A stretch of DNA of 64,000 nucleotides from Paludibaculum fermentans (GCF_015277775.1 NZ_CP063849.1:6277501-6341500); one strand, 5' to 3'; positions 24,950-36,844 are shown, counted from the first letter of the stretch. The notes: generated from the letters alone by a model not told the origin. Numbers and translations are program-made.

Positions 24950-25626
24950 GCTTTCCGGTTCTGGCCGAACTTGGCACACAATGCGCCGCCGACGGAACAC
25001 AGCACGGTGAGCAGGAAGAACTGCAGAATCAGCGTGAACACGATGGACAAGCCGAAGGTGGCCGGATCGTTCATCACCTTTTGAAGTTGGTTTGCGGCGT
25101 CGGGCGACAGGCCCAACCCGGCGGCGCTGTCCTTGTAGGCCTTCATGAGCTCATCGCTGCCGGCCAGGGCCGCCATGCCCAGCGTGAAGAATACGGTCGT
25201 GATGACAAAGGTGAACACGCCGGTGATCCAGCCCATCCGCGCGCCATTGGCGACCGTGATGCCCGCGCCGGTTCTACGCCGGTAGAGAAACACCGCGTAG
25301 TATCCGCCGCCACACAAAACAAGCGGCATCATGATCGGCCCCGCAACCACTGCGGAAAGCGTCATCAGCAGCTGAACGATGGCCGCCGCCAGAAACCCGA
25401 CGCGCACGGCAATCCCGTTGTGAAAGTTGATTTCAGCCGGGCCTGTGGGCGCAAGCGGAACGACAATCTCGGGCTGGACAGCAGGCGCTTCTTCGGCCTG
25501 GACCTCGCCAGCAGCCGGTTCCGGCGCTTCCGCCACACCGATGTCGTCTCGCAGCGGGCGGCCACAGCGGTGACAAAATTGAGATTCCGGCAGGAGCTTC
25601 GCTCCGCAGGTGCAGTAGCCTTCCAC
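24946..25626 (-). CDS. zinc-ribbon plus four-span membrane protein
   Basis: 226 residues if it starts at GTG 25626 (alternative TTG 25662 adds 12). The N-terminus is a zinc ribbon (CTCG...FCHRCGRPL), followed by an acidic Pro/Ala/Glu linker (about 30-70) and four hydrophobic segments between about 72 and 220. This architecture is common among uncharacterised bacterial membrane proteins (DUF4190-like or YIP1-like groups); no function is assigned. The GTG start is preferred because the metal site then begins within five residues, as usual. Overlaps the EamA gene end by 4 bases, tail to tail. Confidence 0.75.
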   Translation of the reverse strand: MEGYCTCGAKLLPESQFCHRCGRPLRDDIGVAEAPEPAAGEVQAEEAPAVQPEIVVPLAPTGPAEINFHNGIAVRVGFLAAAIVQLLMTLSAVVAGPIMMPLVLCGGGYYAVFLYRRRTGAGITVANGARMGWITGVFTFVITTVFFTLGMAALAGSDELMKAYKDSAAGLGLSPDAANQLQKVMNDPATFGLSIVFTLILQFFLLTVLCSVGGALCAKFGQNRKA

Positions 25627-25728
25627 ATTATCAGTGTCCCGTAGTATCGATAGCAGCCGCAAGGCGGGCTTTATACTGAGGCTAGGCCCGGCCCATGCCG
25701 GGGCTCAATCCCTGGGAATGGAGAGTTG

Positions 25729-26658
25729 ATGGCTGGACATACGATCCTGGTTCTGAATAGCCCAACAGCCCGGCATCTGACGCTGCTGGACCGCCTGCCG
25801 CCCGGTTGCCGCATCGTGGCCGGCGACAGCGCCGAAGCGTTCGTCAATGCCACTCCGGAGGCCGACATCCTGCTGGTCGGGGCGGTCAGCCGTGAGCTCG
25901 TCGAACAGGTCTGGTCCATGGCGCCGCGCGTCCAGTGGGTTCATTCCTTGTGGGCCGGCCTCGAGACCCTGCTCTTCCCGGCTCTCATCGAGAGCGACGT
26001 CAGCCTCACCAATGGCCGCGGCGTCTTTGCCCGCTCCCTGGGCGAGTTCGCCATCGCCGGCATGCTCTGGTTCGCCAAGGATATCCGCCGTATGCGGCGC
26101 CAGCAGCGGGAACGCCGCTGGGAGAAGTTCACCATCACGGAACTCCATGGCGCATCGCTCGGCATCATCGGCCACGGTTCCATCGGCCGCGCTGTCGCTT
26201 CCCTCGCCAACGCCTTCGGCATGCACGTTCACGGTATCGGCCGCCGTCACACCCGCGAGGAGTTCGAAAACATCCTCCAACGGTCTGACTATCTGCTGGT
26301 CGGGGCGCCGCTGACACCCGACACCCGCGGCATGATCGGCGAAACCGAGCTGCGCATGATGCAGCCGGAATCCGTGCTCATCAATCTGGGTCGCGGACCC
26401 GTCATTGAAGAACCCGCCCTGCTCCACGCCCTGCGCGAAAACTGGATCCGCGGCGCTGTCCTCGACGTGTTCGACGAGGAGCCGCTCCCCGAGGACCACC
26501 CGCTCTGGGCACTGGACAATGTCCTGCTCTCCCCGCACTGCTCCGACAACACAGCCACCTGGCTCAACGATGCGATGGAGCTCTTCCTCGAGAACTACAC
26601 ACTCTTTGCCCAAGGCGAACCATTGAAGAACATCAGCGACAAGAAGGCGGGCTACTGA
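25729..26658 (+). CDS. D-2-hydroxyacid dehydrogenase family protein
   Basis: 309 residues. NAD-binding GHGSIG at 148-153, catalytic R222 (INLGRGPVIEE), E250/E251 (DVFDEEPLP) and H270 (SPHCSDNT). The active-site set of the phosphoglycerate/glyoxylate dehydrogenase superfamily is therefore complete. It reduces a 2-keto acid or oxidises a D-2-hydroxy acid. Start ATG 25729, with GGAGAG just upstream. The stop overlaps the next start (a single shared A), so it is coupled to the PLP enzyme. Shorter than SerA and without an ACT domain. Confidence 0.92.
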   Translation: MAGHTILVLNSPTARHLTLLDRLPPGCRIVAGDSAEAFVNATPEADILLVGAVSRELVEQVWSMAPRVQWVHSLWAGLETLLFPALIESDVSLTNGRGVFARSLGEFAIAGMLWFAKDIRRMRRQQRERRWEKFTITELHGASLGIIGHGSIGRAVASLANAFGMHVHGIGRRHTREEFENILQRSDYLLVGAPLTPDTRGMIGETELRMMQPESVLINLGRGPVIEEPALLHALRENWIRGAVLDVFDEEPLPEDHPLWALDNVLLSPHCSDNTATWLNDAMELFLENYTLFAQGEPLKNISDKKAGY

Positions 26659-27608
26659 TGTCCGCCATCACCATCGACGACATCCGCGCGGCCTCGGCCC
26701 GCATCGCGCCGATCGCGCAGAAGACCCCCATCTGGACCTCGCGCAGCTTCGACGAGCGCGCTGGAGCCGAGGTCTTCTTCAAGTGCGAGAACCTCCAGAA
26801 AGGCGGCGCCTTCAAGATCCGCGGCGCGGCCAACTTCCTCTATTCGATGACGCCCGAGCAGCGCGCCAAGGGCGTGGTGGGCTTCTCGTCCGGCAACCAT
26901 GCCCAGGCCGTGGCCATCGCCGCCCGCATCCTGGGCGTGCAGGCCACGCTCATCATGCCCGACGATGCGCCCAAGTCCAAACTGGCGGCCACGCGAGCCA
27001 ATGGCGCCACCGTCATCACCTACGACCGTCTCAAGGAATCCCGCGAAGCCATCGGCCGCAGAATCTCCGAGGAGACCGGAGCCATGCTCGTGCCGCCCTT
27101 CGATCACCCCTGGATCGTCGCCGGAGCCGGCACATGCGCCCTGGAGATCATGGAGCAGGTCCCGTCGCTGGACGCCCTGGTCGTCTGTCTCGGAGGCGGC
27201 GGCCTCCTGTCCGGCTCCGCGGTAGCCGCCAAGGCGATCAACCCCTCCATTCGCGTCTTCGGAGTGGAGCCCGAGTTGGGCAACGACTACTGGCTGTCGC
27301 GCCGTGAAGGCAAACCCGTGGAAATCTCTTCGCCCCTCACCATCGCCGACGGCCTGCGCACCACCAAGCCCGGAGCGTTGAACTTCCCCATCATCCAGGA
27401 GCTGGTGGAAGACGTCCTCCTCGTCACGGAAGACGAGATCAAGGAGACCACGAAGTTCGTGATGACGAGAATGAAGCTGGTAGTGGAACCCAGCGGCGTA
27501 GTGGGCGCCTCGGCCGTCCTCCACAAGAAGCTGCCCCCCGGCCTGAACCGAGTAGCCGTGATCCTCAGCGGCGGTAATGTAGATCTGGAGGTGCTCGCCA
27601 CGTTATGA
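26658..27608 (+). CDS. threonine/serine dehydratase or serine-racemase-like PLP enzyme
   Basis: 316 residues, fold-type II PLP enzyme. Schiff-base Lys is K53 in KGGAFKIRGA, the substrate loop SGNHAQAVA follows at about 77, and the phosphate-binding GGGGLLSG is near 177. The C-terminal SGGNVDLEVL is characteristic of the serine racemase/threo-3-hydroxyaspartate dehydratase subgroup. No C-terminal regulatory ACT domain, so it is catabolic or racemase-type rather than biosynthetic IlvA. Sits between the hydroxyacid dehydrogenase and a methyltransferase, all overlapping. Exact substrate not decided. Confidence 0.92.
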   Translation: MSAITIDDIRAASARIAPIAQKTPIWTSRSFDERAGAEVFFKCENLQKGGAFKIRGAANFLYSMTPEQRAKGVVGFSSGNHAQAVAIAARILGVQATLIMPDDAPKSKLAATRANGATVITYDRLKESREAIGRRISEETGAMLVPPFDHPWIVAGAGTCALEIMEQVPSLDALVVCLGGGGLLSGSAVAAKAINPSIRVFGVEPELGNDYWLSRREGKPVEISSPLTIADGLRTTKPGALNFPIIQELVEDVLLVTEDEIKETTKFVMTRMKLVVEPSGVVGASAVLHKKLPPGLNRVAVILSGGNVDLEVLATL

Positions 27609-28294
27609 AAGTCCGTCCCCCGGTGACGGCCGCCGTCCGCTTCCGCGAAAAGGCCGCCGAACTCAAGGAGCTTCCACTCGACCAGGTCTTCACCACCATC
27701 CACGACACCAATCTCTGGGGCGCGGAAGAGTCCGTCTCTGGGCTAGGCTCGGAGGATTCGGCTACACTGCGCTTGCGCACCGAACTCCCTAAGCTTCTGG
27801 CGGAGCTTCGAGCCGGGACCTTCCTCGACATCCCCTGCGGCGACTTCGGCTGGCTCAGCAAAGCCGACCTGCCCGTCCAGCGCTATATCGGAGCGGATCT
27901 TGTCGAAACCCTCGTCCAGGCCAACCGCACAAAGTTTGCCGGCCAGCCCGGCAGGGAGTTCTACAAACTCGACCTGTGCAGCGACCCGCTCCCGCAAGTC
28001 GACGTCGTCTTCTGCCGCGACTGCCTGGTTCACCTCTCGCTCGCGAACATCCGGCACGCCATCGACAACCTCAAGCGCAGCGGCTCCACCTGGCTGCTAA
28101 CCACCACGTTTCTGGAATGCGAGCGCAACGAGGACATTCAGAACGGCGACTGGCGCATGTTGAATTTCGAGGTGGCCCCTTTCCATTGGCCGGCTCCGGC
28201 CAGGTTTCTTGTGGAAGGTTGCACGGAGGCAGGCGGCGGCTACGAGGACAAGGCGCTCGGTCTCTGGAAACTGGCCGATCTCCAAAGCGCCTGA
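27605..28294 (+). CDS. class I SAM-dependent methyltransferase
   Basis: 229 residues. Motif I FLDIPCGDFGWL near residues 73-84, acidic motif II IGADLVETLV near 95 and post-II VDVVFCRDCLVHLS near 132-145; the rest is the usual Rossmann-like fold. The N-terminal HDTNLWGAEESVSGLGS segment is typical of a small group of uncharacterised methyltransferases often found near glycosylation or modification genes. Substrate unknown. ATG overlaps the upstream stop by 4 bases, so it is translated with the PLP enzyme. Confidence 0.85.
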   Translation: MKVRPPVTAAVRFREKAAELKELPLDQVFTTIHDTNLWGAEESVSGLGSEDSATLRLRTELPKLLAELRAGTFLDIPCGDFGWLSKADLPVQRYIGADLVETLVQANRTKFAGQPGREFYKLDLCSDPLPQVDVVFCRDCLVHLSLANIRHAIDNLKRSGSTWLLTTTFLECERNEDIQNGDWRMLNFEVAPFHWPAPARFLVEGCTEAGGGYEDKALGLWKLADLQSA

Positions 28295-28319
28295 CGGCAT
28301 CGATCGGTAGACACACGAA

Positions 28320-28343
28320 AGGGCCGGTCCTGGAACCGGCCCT
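28320..28343 (-). terminator. terminator of the uvrA-mtnA operon
   Basis: 9-bp perfect stem AGGGCCGGT/ACCGGCCCT, loop of six, 22 bases after the last stop of the minus-strand operon and followed on that strand by TTTC. It may also serve the convergent plus-strand operon. Confidence 0.7.
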
Positions 28344-28364
28344 GACAAACCAACGTGTATCGAT

Positions 28365-28904
28365 CTACTTCTTCTTTGCGGGCGCCGCGGCCGGGGCCCC
28401 ACCCATCGCCTTGTCGATCACGGCATACAGCCCGTCACCTTCAAAGATCGCCTTCAGTGACTCATCATAGACGAGGTCTGACCGGACGATGCCCTGCGCA
28501 TCCACCACCAGCAGCGTAGGCAGGTTGATGCTCGGATTCTGCGGAGTGATCTTCAGCATCGCCGCCGTCGCCTGGCCGAAGTCGAACAGCACCGGATTCG
28601 TCACCTTGTACTTGGCAATGTAGGCCGAGACGCGCGTCGGATCGTCTGGCGGATTCACGATGGATAGCACGGCAATCTTGTCGCCATACTTCGCCTTCAC
28701 CCGCTCCAGCGTCCGCGACAGCGTCTGGCAGTGCGGACAATCGGTCTTCATGATGTCGATCAGCAGTACCTTGCCGCGGAAATCGAGCACGTCGTAGTAC
28801 TTGCCCGTCGCATCGGCGAGCGTGAAGCTGGCCACCCGCTTGCCGCTCAAAGGCCCGGCGAGGGCGCTCACCGCGAGCACGAAGAAGAGTAGAAGTTTTT
28901 TCAT
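28365..28904 (-). CDS. secreted thioredoxin-fold protein (TlpA/AhpC-TSA like)
   Basis: 179 residues with a signal peptide (MKKLLLFFVLAVSALAG) and a thioredoxin fold whose active site is CPHC (DIMKTDCPHCQTLSRTL, near residue 57). A cis-Pro follows in SINLPTLLVVD. CPHC is the DsbA-type dipeptide, but the fold order is TlpA-like. It likely reduces or oxidises periplasmic disulfides. The C-terminus is Ala/Pro/Lys-rich (APAAAPAKKK). Last gene of the minus-strand operon, 3 bases after the mtnA stop. Confidence 0.88.
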   Translation of the reverse strand: MKKLLLFFVLAVSALAGPLSGKRVASFTLADATGKYYDVLDFRGKVLLIDIMKTDCPHCQTLSRTLERVKAKYGDKIAVLSIVNPPDDPTRVSAYIAKYKVTNPVLFDFGQATAAMLKITPQNPSINLPTLLVVDAQGIVRSDLVYDESLKAIFEGDGLYAVIDKAMGGAPAAAPAKKK

Positions 28905-28907
28905 GTG

Positions 28908-29936
28908 TTATTCCTGGGCCAGCCTCGGCAGGCTCTCCTCATAGGGTGGACGTGCGACGCCCTTTTCTGTGATGATCCCCGTCACATATCGATTCGGAGT
29001 CACGTCAAAGGCCGGATTCTCAACCTGCGTATTCTCGGGCGCCACCGGCACGCCGAACACTTCCGTCACTTCCGTCGAAGGCCGCTGTTCAATTGGAATC
29101 TGGTCGCCGTGGTCCAAGGTCAGGTCCAGTGTCGAGATCGGGGCCGCCACATAGAACGGGACGCCGTTCTCCTTCGCCAGCACCGCCACGCCGTAGGTGC
29201 CCACCTTGTTCGCCACGTCGCCGTTGCGCGCGATGCGGTCGGCGCCCACCACGACACAGCCGATGCGGCCGCTCTTCAGGAAGTGGCCCGCCATGTTGTC
29301 CGTGATCAGCTTCACCGGGATGTTGTCCTGCTGCAACTCCCACACCGTCAGCCGCGCGCCCTGCAGGAACGGCCGCGTCTCGTCGGCGAAGACGTCGATG
29401 TTCTTGCCCGCGTTCACCGCCGCCCGGATCACACCCAGCGCCGTGCCGAAGCCCGCTGTTGCCAGCGCACCGGCATTGCAGTGCGTCAGCACCGTCTTCC
29501 CGTCCGGAACCAGCGGAGCCCCATGCGCGCCAATCGCCTCGTTGATCGCGATGTCCTCGAGGTAGACCAGCTTCGCCTCTTTCACCATCGCCTCGCGCAG
29601 CGCCTCGATCGGCTGGCCCTGCATCGATGTGTAGAGCTTCTTCATCCGGTCAATCGCCCAGAACAGATTCACAGCCGTGGGCCGCGTCGCCGCCAGGGTC
29701 GAGCAGATGACTTCGAACTCAGCGTCCAACTGCGCCGGATCGGCTTTGAGCACGCCCAGGGCGACACCCATGGCCGCCGCCACGCCAATCGCCGGAGCGC
29801 CGCGGATCACCATCGTCTTGATGGCGTGCGCCATCTCTTCGTACGTGGTGCAGGTGACAAACTCCTCCACCCTCGGCAGCCGCGTCTGGTCAATCATCAC
29901 CACGCCGGCATCGGTCCATTGAATGGTCTCGACCAT
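28908..29936 (-). CDS. mtnA: S-methyl-5-thioribose-1-phosphate isomerase
   Basis: 342 residues, normal for MtnA. Substrate-binding [13 protein letters not shown] near 45-57, catalytic C153 ([18 protein letters not shown]) and D240 ([22 protein letters not shown]). It converts MTR-1-P to MTRu-1-P in the methionine salvage pathway, which recycles the methylthioadenosine released by polyamine synthesis. Start ATG 29936 shares one base with the stop of the CPBP gene. No other salvage gene (mtnP, B, C, D) is nearby. Confidence 0.94.
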   Translation of the reverse strand: MVETIQWTDAGVVMIDQTRLPRVEEFVTCTTYEEMAHAIKTMVIRGAPAIGVAAAMGVALGVLKADPAQLDAEFEVICSTLAATRPTAVNLFWAIDRMKKLYTSMQGQPIEALREAMVKEAKLVYLEDIAINEAIGAHGAPLVPDGKTVLTHCNAGALATAGFGTALGVIRAAVNAGKNIDVFADETRPFLQGARLTVWELQQDNIPVKLITDNMAGHFLKSGRIGCVVVGADRIARNGDVANKVGTYGVAVLAKENGVPFYVAAPISTLDLTLDHGDQIPIEQRPSTEVTEVFGVPVAPENTQVENPAFDVTPNRYVTGIITEKGVARPPYEESLPRLAQE

Positions 29937-30676
29937 TAGGAGAACAGTTCCTTCCTTTGAAGCAGGAATCCCGCGAAAAACGTAAGGTTGTAGGTGGCAT
30001 GGACGAGAGTCGACGCAGCCGTCGAGCCCGTGCGTTGCCGCGTGTAACCAAAAACTGAGGATGCGAGCACCAGCAGCGCGATGTGCTGCCAGGTCCACGA
30101 ATACTGCGGCCCGTGCAGCAGCGCGAACGGCAGGCTGCTCAGCACAATCCCCGCGGCCACCCCAAAGGTCCGCACCATCAGCGGCTGCAGGAACCCACGG
30201 AAGATCAGCTCTTCCGCCAGCGGACCCAGGGTGGTGGCAAAGAATCCCACAAGCAGGATCGACATCCGCCCATGCAGCAGCTTCTCAATCGAATTGTCGG
30301 TGACGGGAGTGTTCAACACCTGGCCCAGCACGGCAACCATGACTACCAGCAGCGGACCGGCAAGAATCGTGAGACCCATGCGCGGCCAGGGGACTTTCCA
30401 CCCCAGCGAACGCCAGAAGGGTTCGTCGTACCGCGTCTTCAGCAGCAGGATCAGCACTCCAAACCACAGCGCGTAAGCCACAAACTGCAGCGTGATCGCC
30501 TTCACCGCATCGCTGGGCGGAGCGGAGGCCAGCGAAAACAAGCCCTTGCTCAGCAGCGCAGACAGAAAGAGACACGGCACGGCCAGAGTGAATATCAGCG
30601 CTGCGTCGATCCACGACCAGAACGGATGCTTGGGGCGCGGGCCGTCTTCCGCGAAAATGGAGCCCGGCTGCGTCAT
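29936..30676 (-). CDS. CPBP-family intramembrane metalloprotease (CAAX prenyl protease-like)
   Basis: 246 residues, about seven or eight membrane spans. Catalytic motif EELIFRG (E155-E156, R160), then FALLHGP with H188, and a later HATYN motif; together these are the CPBP (Abi/Rce1) active site. In bacteria such proteases process or confer immunity to small peptides. The start overlaps the stop of the deoxyhypusine-synthase-like gene (ATGA). Part of the uvrA-mtnA operon. Confidence 0.9.
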   Translation of the reverse strand: MTQPGSIFAEDGPRPKHPFWSWIDAALIFTLAVPCLFLSALLSKGLFSLASAPPSDAVKAITLQFVAYALWFGVLILLLKTRYDEPFWRSLGWKVPWPRMGLTILAGPLLVVMVAVLGQVLNTPVTDNSIEKLLHGRMSILLVGFFATTLGPLAEELIFRGFLQPLMVRTFGVAAGIVLSSLPFALLHGPQYSWTWQHIALLVLASSVFGYTRQRTGSTAASTLVHATYNLTFFAGFLLQRKELFS

Positions 30677-31632
30677 GACTGCTTCTCGATCAACAGCGCA
30701 GCCAGCAGAGGGATCATGATCTCGTGATGCCCCGTAATGGCATACCCTTGCCCGCCTCTTTGCGCGTGCGGCCGGCTCACGACGTTGACGCGCGGCCGGT
30801 AGTGCTGCAGAAAATCGAAGTTCGCCGTCGTGAACTCGCCCAGCGGATAACCGAGGTTCCGCACCACCGAAACGGCTTTCAGGAACACTTCGGGCAGCAC
30901 CACCGCGCTGCCGATGTTCAGGTACGCGCCGCCGTCATTCAGCGTCCGTACCAGTGAACAGAACAGCCGGAAGTCGTGATGCGTGGCCGCCCCGATCGCG
31001 GCTCCATCCGCCGCCGGATGGGTATGCGGAGTGTCCGTTCCCACGGCCACATGCACCGTCACGGGAATCGACCGCTTCCACGCCTGGTACAGCAGGCACG
31101 CATCGGCATATTGCGATTTGACGATATGTTCCAGGTGCGCGCCCAGCGCCTCGCCCATCCCAATGCCCTGCTCGGCCGCCGCCCGGATTGCCAGGTTCAT
31201 CTCGCGGCCGGTCTCTTCAGCCGACCCGAACCGCCCGTCCGGCAGCACGTCTTCCACCTCTTCCGACGTGCACCCGGCAATGCCGATTTCGAAGTCATGA
31301 ATCGACGCCGCGCCATTCATGACGATGCCGCTCACAAAGCCACGATCCATCAAATCAATGAAAACAGGCGCCAGGCCGCACTTGATGACGTGCCCGCCAA
31401 TACCCCACAGGATGCCGCGTTCGCGCACCCGCGCCTGTTCCAGCGCCGCCACGACACCGCGTAGCGAGTCTGCTGCCAGCAGCTTCGGCAACCGGTCCAA
31501 CCAGGCGTTCAGCCCGCTGCCCGCCATGTGCGGCACGGCCATATGCTCGTGGCGCACCTTGCCGCCGCGCGCTTCAATCGGTACGGTGGAAAGTCCTTGG
31601 AACTCTAAGGGTTGGTGGCTGTATTTCGTCAA
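30673..31632 (-). CDS. deoxyhypusine-synthase-like protein (tentative)
   Basis: 319 residues from a TTG at 31632, 10 bases after the uvrA stop. The central GGHVIKCGL, VMNGAASIHDFEIG and TSEEVEDVLPDGRFG segments and the later GGAYLNIGSAVVLPEVFLKAV stretch recall the NAD-binding core of deoxyhypusine synthase-related bacterial proteins. The active-site Lys motif of true deoxyhypusine synthases is not evident, so the reaction may differ; bacterial members use polyamines or are uncharacterised. It stands next to mtnA, which recycles a by-product of polyamine synthesis. The family call is from memory and is moderate confidence. Confidence 0.6.
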   Translation of the reverse strand: MTKYSHQPLEFQGLSTVPIEARGGKVRHEHMAVPHMAGSGLNAWLDRLPKLLAADSLRGVVAALEQARVRERGILWGIGGHVIKCGLAPVFIDLMDRGFVSGIVMNGAASIHDFEIGIAGCTSEEVEDVLPDGRFGSAEETGREMNLAIRAAAEQGIGMGEALGAHLEHIVKSQYADACLLYQAWKRSIPVTVHVAVGTDTPHTHPAADGAAIGAATHHDFRLFCSLVRTLNDGGAYLNIGSAVVLPEVFLKAVSVVRNLGYPLGEFTTANFDFLQHYRPRVNVVSRPHAQRGGQGYAITGHHEIMIPLLAALLIEKQS

Positions 31633-31642
31633 TTCGGGTACT

Positions 31643-34413
<2,771 letters not shown>

Positions 34414-34417
<4 letters not shown>

Positions 34418-34632
34418 TGCGGAGTCTTACTATTGTCCCGCATACGGCCGGTCTGCTGTTCGAACTTCCTTTTGGCCCAATTGAGCAGCCGCCGGATGGG
34501 AGGGAAGTAGTCGGCGAGGATCACCAGGCCCGGGATCAGGAACACCCACCCCGGCATAATGGGCAGGATCAGCCCGAGAATGCCAAGCAGGACTAATCCA
34601 AACCCGGAGAGGATGCGCAGGAGTTTGGCCAA
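34414..34632 (-). CDS. PGPGW-family small membrane protein
   Basis: 72 residues from a TTG at 34632. One or two hydrophobic segments (about 5-45) containing [17 protein letters not shown], the Pro-Gly-Trp signature of the PGPGW putative transmembrane family; the C-terminal part is basic and probably cytoplasmic. Function unknown. Its stop overlaps the uvrA start, so it heads the operon. No other in-frame start is available. Confidence 0.75.
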
Positions 34633-34704
34633 GGAAGCAGTTTCAGTTTAGCATCCACCTGTCGAAAGATCGCCGAATTGGAATAAGTTTGCATCCGCCG
34701 CGGC

Positions 34705-35361
34705 TCAATGCGCGCGCGGCAAAACATACAACCACACCGCCACGAAGTGGCATGCGCTGCCCGCCAGCACGAACAGGTGCCACACGGCGTGGGCGTACTT
34801 CCGGCGCCAGGTATAGAACACGACGCCCAGCGTGTACGACAAGCCTCCGGCCAGCAACCAGAGGAACCCGCCCCACGGCAGCGCCGCCAGCAGCGGCTTG
34901 ATCGCCACCACTGCCACCCAGCCCATCAGCAGGTAGACCGAGGTGGAGAGGATCTCCATCCTGCCGGTGAAGAAGCATTTGAACCCGATGCCCAGCACCG
35001 CCAGGCCCCAAACCACGCCAAACAAAGCCCAGCCCCAGGGCCCGCGCAGTGTGACCAGCAGAAACGGCGTGTAGGTCCCCGCGATGAGCAGGTAAATCGA
35101 GATGTGGTCGAAAACGCGGAAGATCCGCTTGGCCCGGCCGTTGGTCAGCGCGTGGTAGAGGGTGGAAGACAGGTAAAGCAGAATCAGGCTGGAGCCGTAC
35201 ACGGCGCAGGCCACCACCTGCCGCCCGGTGCCGCGGCTCGCCGCCGCCGCCACCATCATTACGAGAGCCGCCACACTCAGCAGGGCGCCCAGCCCGTGCG
35301 TCAGGCTGTTGGCGATCTCCTCGCCTGCCGTGAGAACCGCGTCCTCTCCTGTTCGAGAGAT
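34705..35361 (-). CDS. hemolysin III/PAQR-family membrane protein, start codon atypical
   Basis: The conserved start of the family, EEIANSLTHGLGALLS, is encoded at about 35322-35275 and is followed by seven membrane spans with SSTLYHAL, the DHISIYLLIAGTYTPF signature and the final AHAVWHLFVLAGSACHF. No ATG, GTG or TTG lies between the in-frame TGA at 35380-35382 and the GTG at 35274, which would delete the first conserved helix. The best-placed start is an ATC at 35361-35359, 5 bases after a GGGGAGG (35367-35373), giving 218 residues, the normal family length. Alternatives: GTG 35274 (189 residues) or a truncated/disrupted N-terminus. Function: PAQR-like membrane protein, possibly lipid hydrolase. 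Confidence 0.75.
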   Translation of the reverse strand: MSRTGEDAVLTAGEEIANSLTHGLGALLSVAALVMMVAAAASRGTGRQVVACAVYGSSLILLYLSSTLYHALTNGRAKRIFRVFDHISIYLLIAGTYTPFLLVTLRGPWGWALFGVVWGLAVLGIGFKCFFTGRMEILSTSVYLLMGWVAVVAIKPLLAALPWGGFLWLLAGGLSYTLGVVFYTWRRKYAHAVWHLFVLAGSACHFVAVWLYVLPRAH

Positions 35362-35366
35362 GCTTG

Positions 35367-35373
35367 CCTCCCC
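35367..35373 (-). promoter_or_regulatory. strong ribosome site before the atypical hemolysin III start
   Basis: GGGGAGG on the minus strand, 5 bases before ATC at 35361. A second purine run, AGGAG, lies just before the ATG at 35400 whose frame is closed after six codons by the TGA at 35380-35382. Confidence 0.4.
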
Positions 35374-35446
35374 GGGGCCTCACGCCCCTGTCTCTATCAT
35401 CCCTCTCCTGAGGCCCTCGGGAACCGGTTCTCCCCTCGGGGAGCAC

Positions 35447-36844
35447 TCATATCGCCTGTTTCTTCCACCGGCCCCGCCGGAACACCATCACCCCCACCAC
35501 CGCGAGGACAGATTCCGCGGCCGGCACTGCCCAAAACGCGCCTACCGCGCCGAATTGCAGGTGGATCGCCAGGAACCACGCCAGGGGGATCTGAAACATC
35601 CAGTAGCAGGCCAGATTCACGATCGTCGGGGTTACGGTGTCGCCTGCCCCATTCAGCGCCTGGACCATGACCATTCCGTACGCATAGAACACGTATCCGT
35701 AGCTGATGATGCGCAGGCACTGCGCCCCATATCGCACCACGTCCGGCTCTGTGGAAAAGAATCGGATCATCGGTTCCGGGAAGAGGATGCAGGCCAGGCC
35801 CACCAACCCCAGGAAACACATGTTGTAGAGCCCGGTACGCCACACAGCCTGCTCCGCCCGGTCCGGTTCGCGGGCCCCCAGGTTCTGGCCCACCAGGGTC
35901 GCTGCCGCATTGGCCAGGCCCCACGATGGCAAGAGTGTGAAGACGATCACCCGGATGGCGATCGTATACCCGGCCAGCGCCGCGCTGCCCGACTTCGCGA
36001 TCACCGTCACCAGCCCCACCCAGCTTGCATGGGCAATGAGGAACTGCAGCATGCCCGTGGCGGAGATCCGCGACAGGCGCCGCAGAATCGCGAAGTCCAC
36101 TCGCACCTGCGCCCAGGTCACCGCGACCCGGCCGCGCCCGCGGAAGAGCACGATCAACTGCAGCACGACGCCGAACGACCGGCTGATGGACGTCGCCACC
36201 GAAGCGCCCGTGATGCCCAACTCCGGAAATGGGCCCAGCCCGTAAATCAGGCAGGGATCCAGCACCATGTTCAACAGGTTCGCCGCCCACAGCACGCGCA
36301 TCGCGATAGCCGCATCGCCCGCTCCGCGGAAGATTGCGTTCATCAGGAACAGCAGCATGATGCTTGGCGAAGAGCCCAGCATGATCGCTGTGTAACGGTG
36401 CGTCGACTCCACCACGATCGGCTCTCCGCCAATCAGGCGCAGCAGGTTGCTGGAATAGAGGATGCCCGGCACCGCCGTGAGCAGGGACAGAAACAGCCCC
36501 AGAATGATCGCCTGGACGGCCGCCACCGCCGCGCCATCCGGATCCTTCTCTCCGGTCCGCCGGGCGACCATGGCCGTGGTGGCCATGCCCACCCCCATCG
36601 CCACGGCATACAGCACGGTGAGCATCGTCTCAGTGAGACCGACACCCGCCACGGCATGCTCGCCCAGCCGCGCCACCCAGAAGATGTTCACGATGCCGAA
36701 GAGCGACTCCATGCACATCTCCAGCACCATGGGCACGGCCAGAAGGAGAATAGCGCGCGAAAGCGGCTCGCTGGTATAGTCGCGCTCCGCGCCGGCTACG
36801 GCGTCGCGGATGTCACGCCACAGCGAATTGGACCCCTGGGCCAT
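35447..36844 (-). CDS. MATE-family efflux transporter
   Basis: 465 residues with 12 membrane spans in two MatE halves (about 28-225 and 250-460). The first helix carries AVPMVLEMCMESLFGIVNIFWVARLG, a characteristic MATE start, and the second half GLANAAATLVGQNLGAREPDRAEQAVW. Na+- or H+-driven export of cationic drugs or metabolites across the inner membrane. The N-terminal 27 residues are hydrophilic. Its stop lies 86 bases from the hemolysin III start region on the same strand; no shared promoter was identified. Confidence 0.93.
   Translation of the reverse strand: MAQGSNSLWRDIRDAVAGAERDYTSEPLSRAILLLAVPMVLEMCMESLFGIVNIFWVARLGEHAVAGVGLTETMLTVLYAVAMGVGMATTAMVARRTGEKDPDGAAVAAVQAIILGLFLSLLTAVPGILYSSNLLRLIGGEPIVVESTHRYTAIMLGSSPSIMLLFLMNAIFRGAGDAAIAMRVLWAANLLNMVLDPCLIYGLGPFPELGITGASVATSISRSFGVVLQLIVLFRGRGRVAVTWAQVRVDFAILRRLSRISATGMLQFLIAHASWVGLVTVIAKSGSAALAGYTIAIRVIVFTLLPSWGLANAAATLVGQNLGAREPDRAEQAVWRTGLYNMCFLGLVGLACILFPEPMIRFFSTEPDVVRYGAQCLRIISYGYVFYAYGMVMVQALNGAGDTVTPTIVNLACYWMFQIPLAWFLAIHLQFGAVGAFWAVPAAESVLAVVGVMVFRRGRWKKQAI

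Noticed and set aside
34643-35446. 267-codon minus-strand frame over the hemolysin III gene
   Set aside because: Arg/Gly-rich out-of-frame shadow; the hydrophobic seven-span protein is in the other frame.
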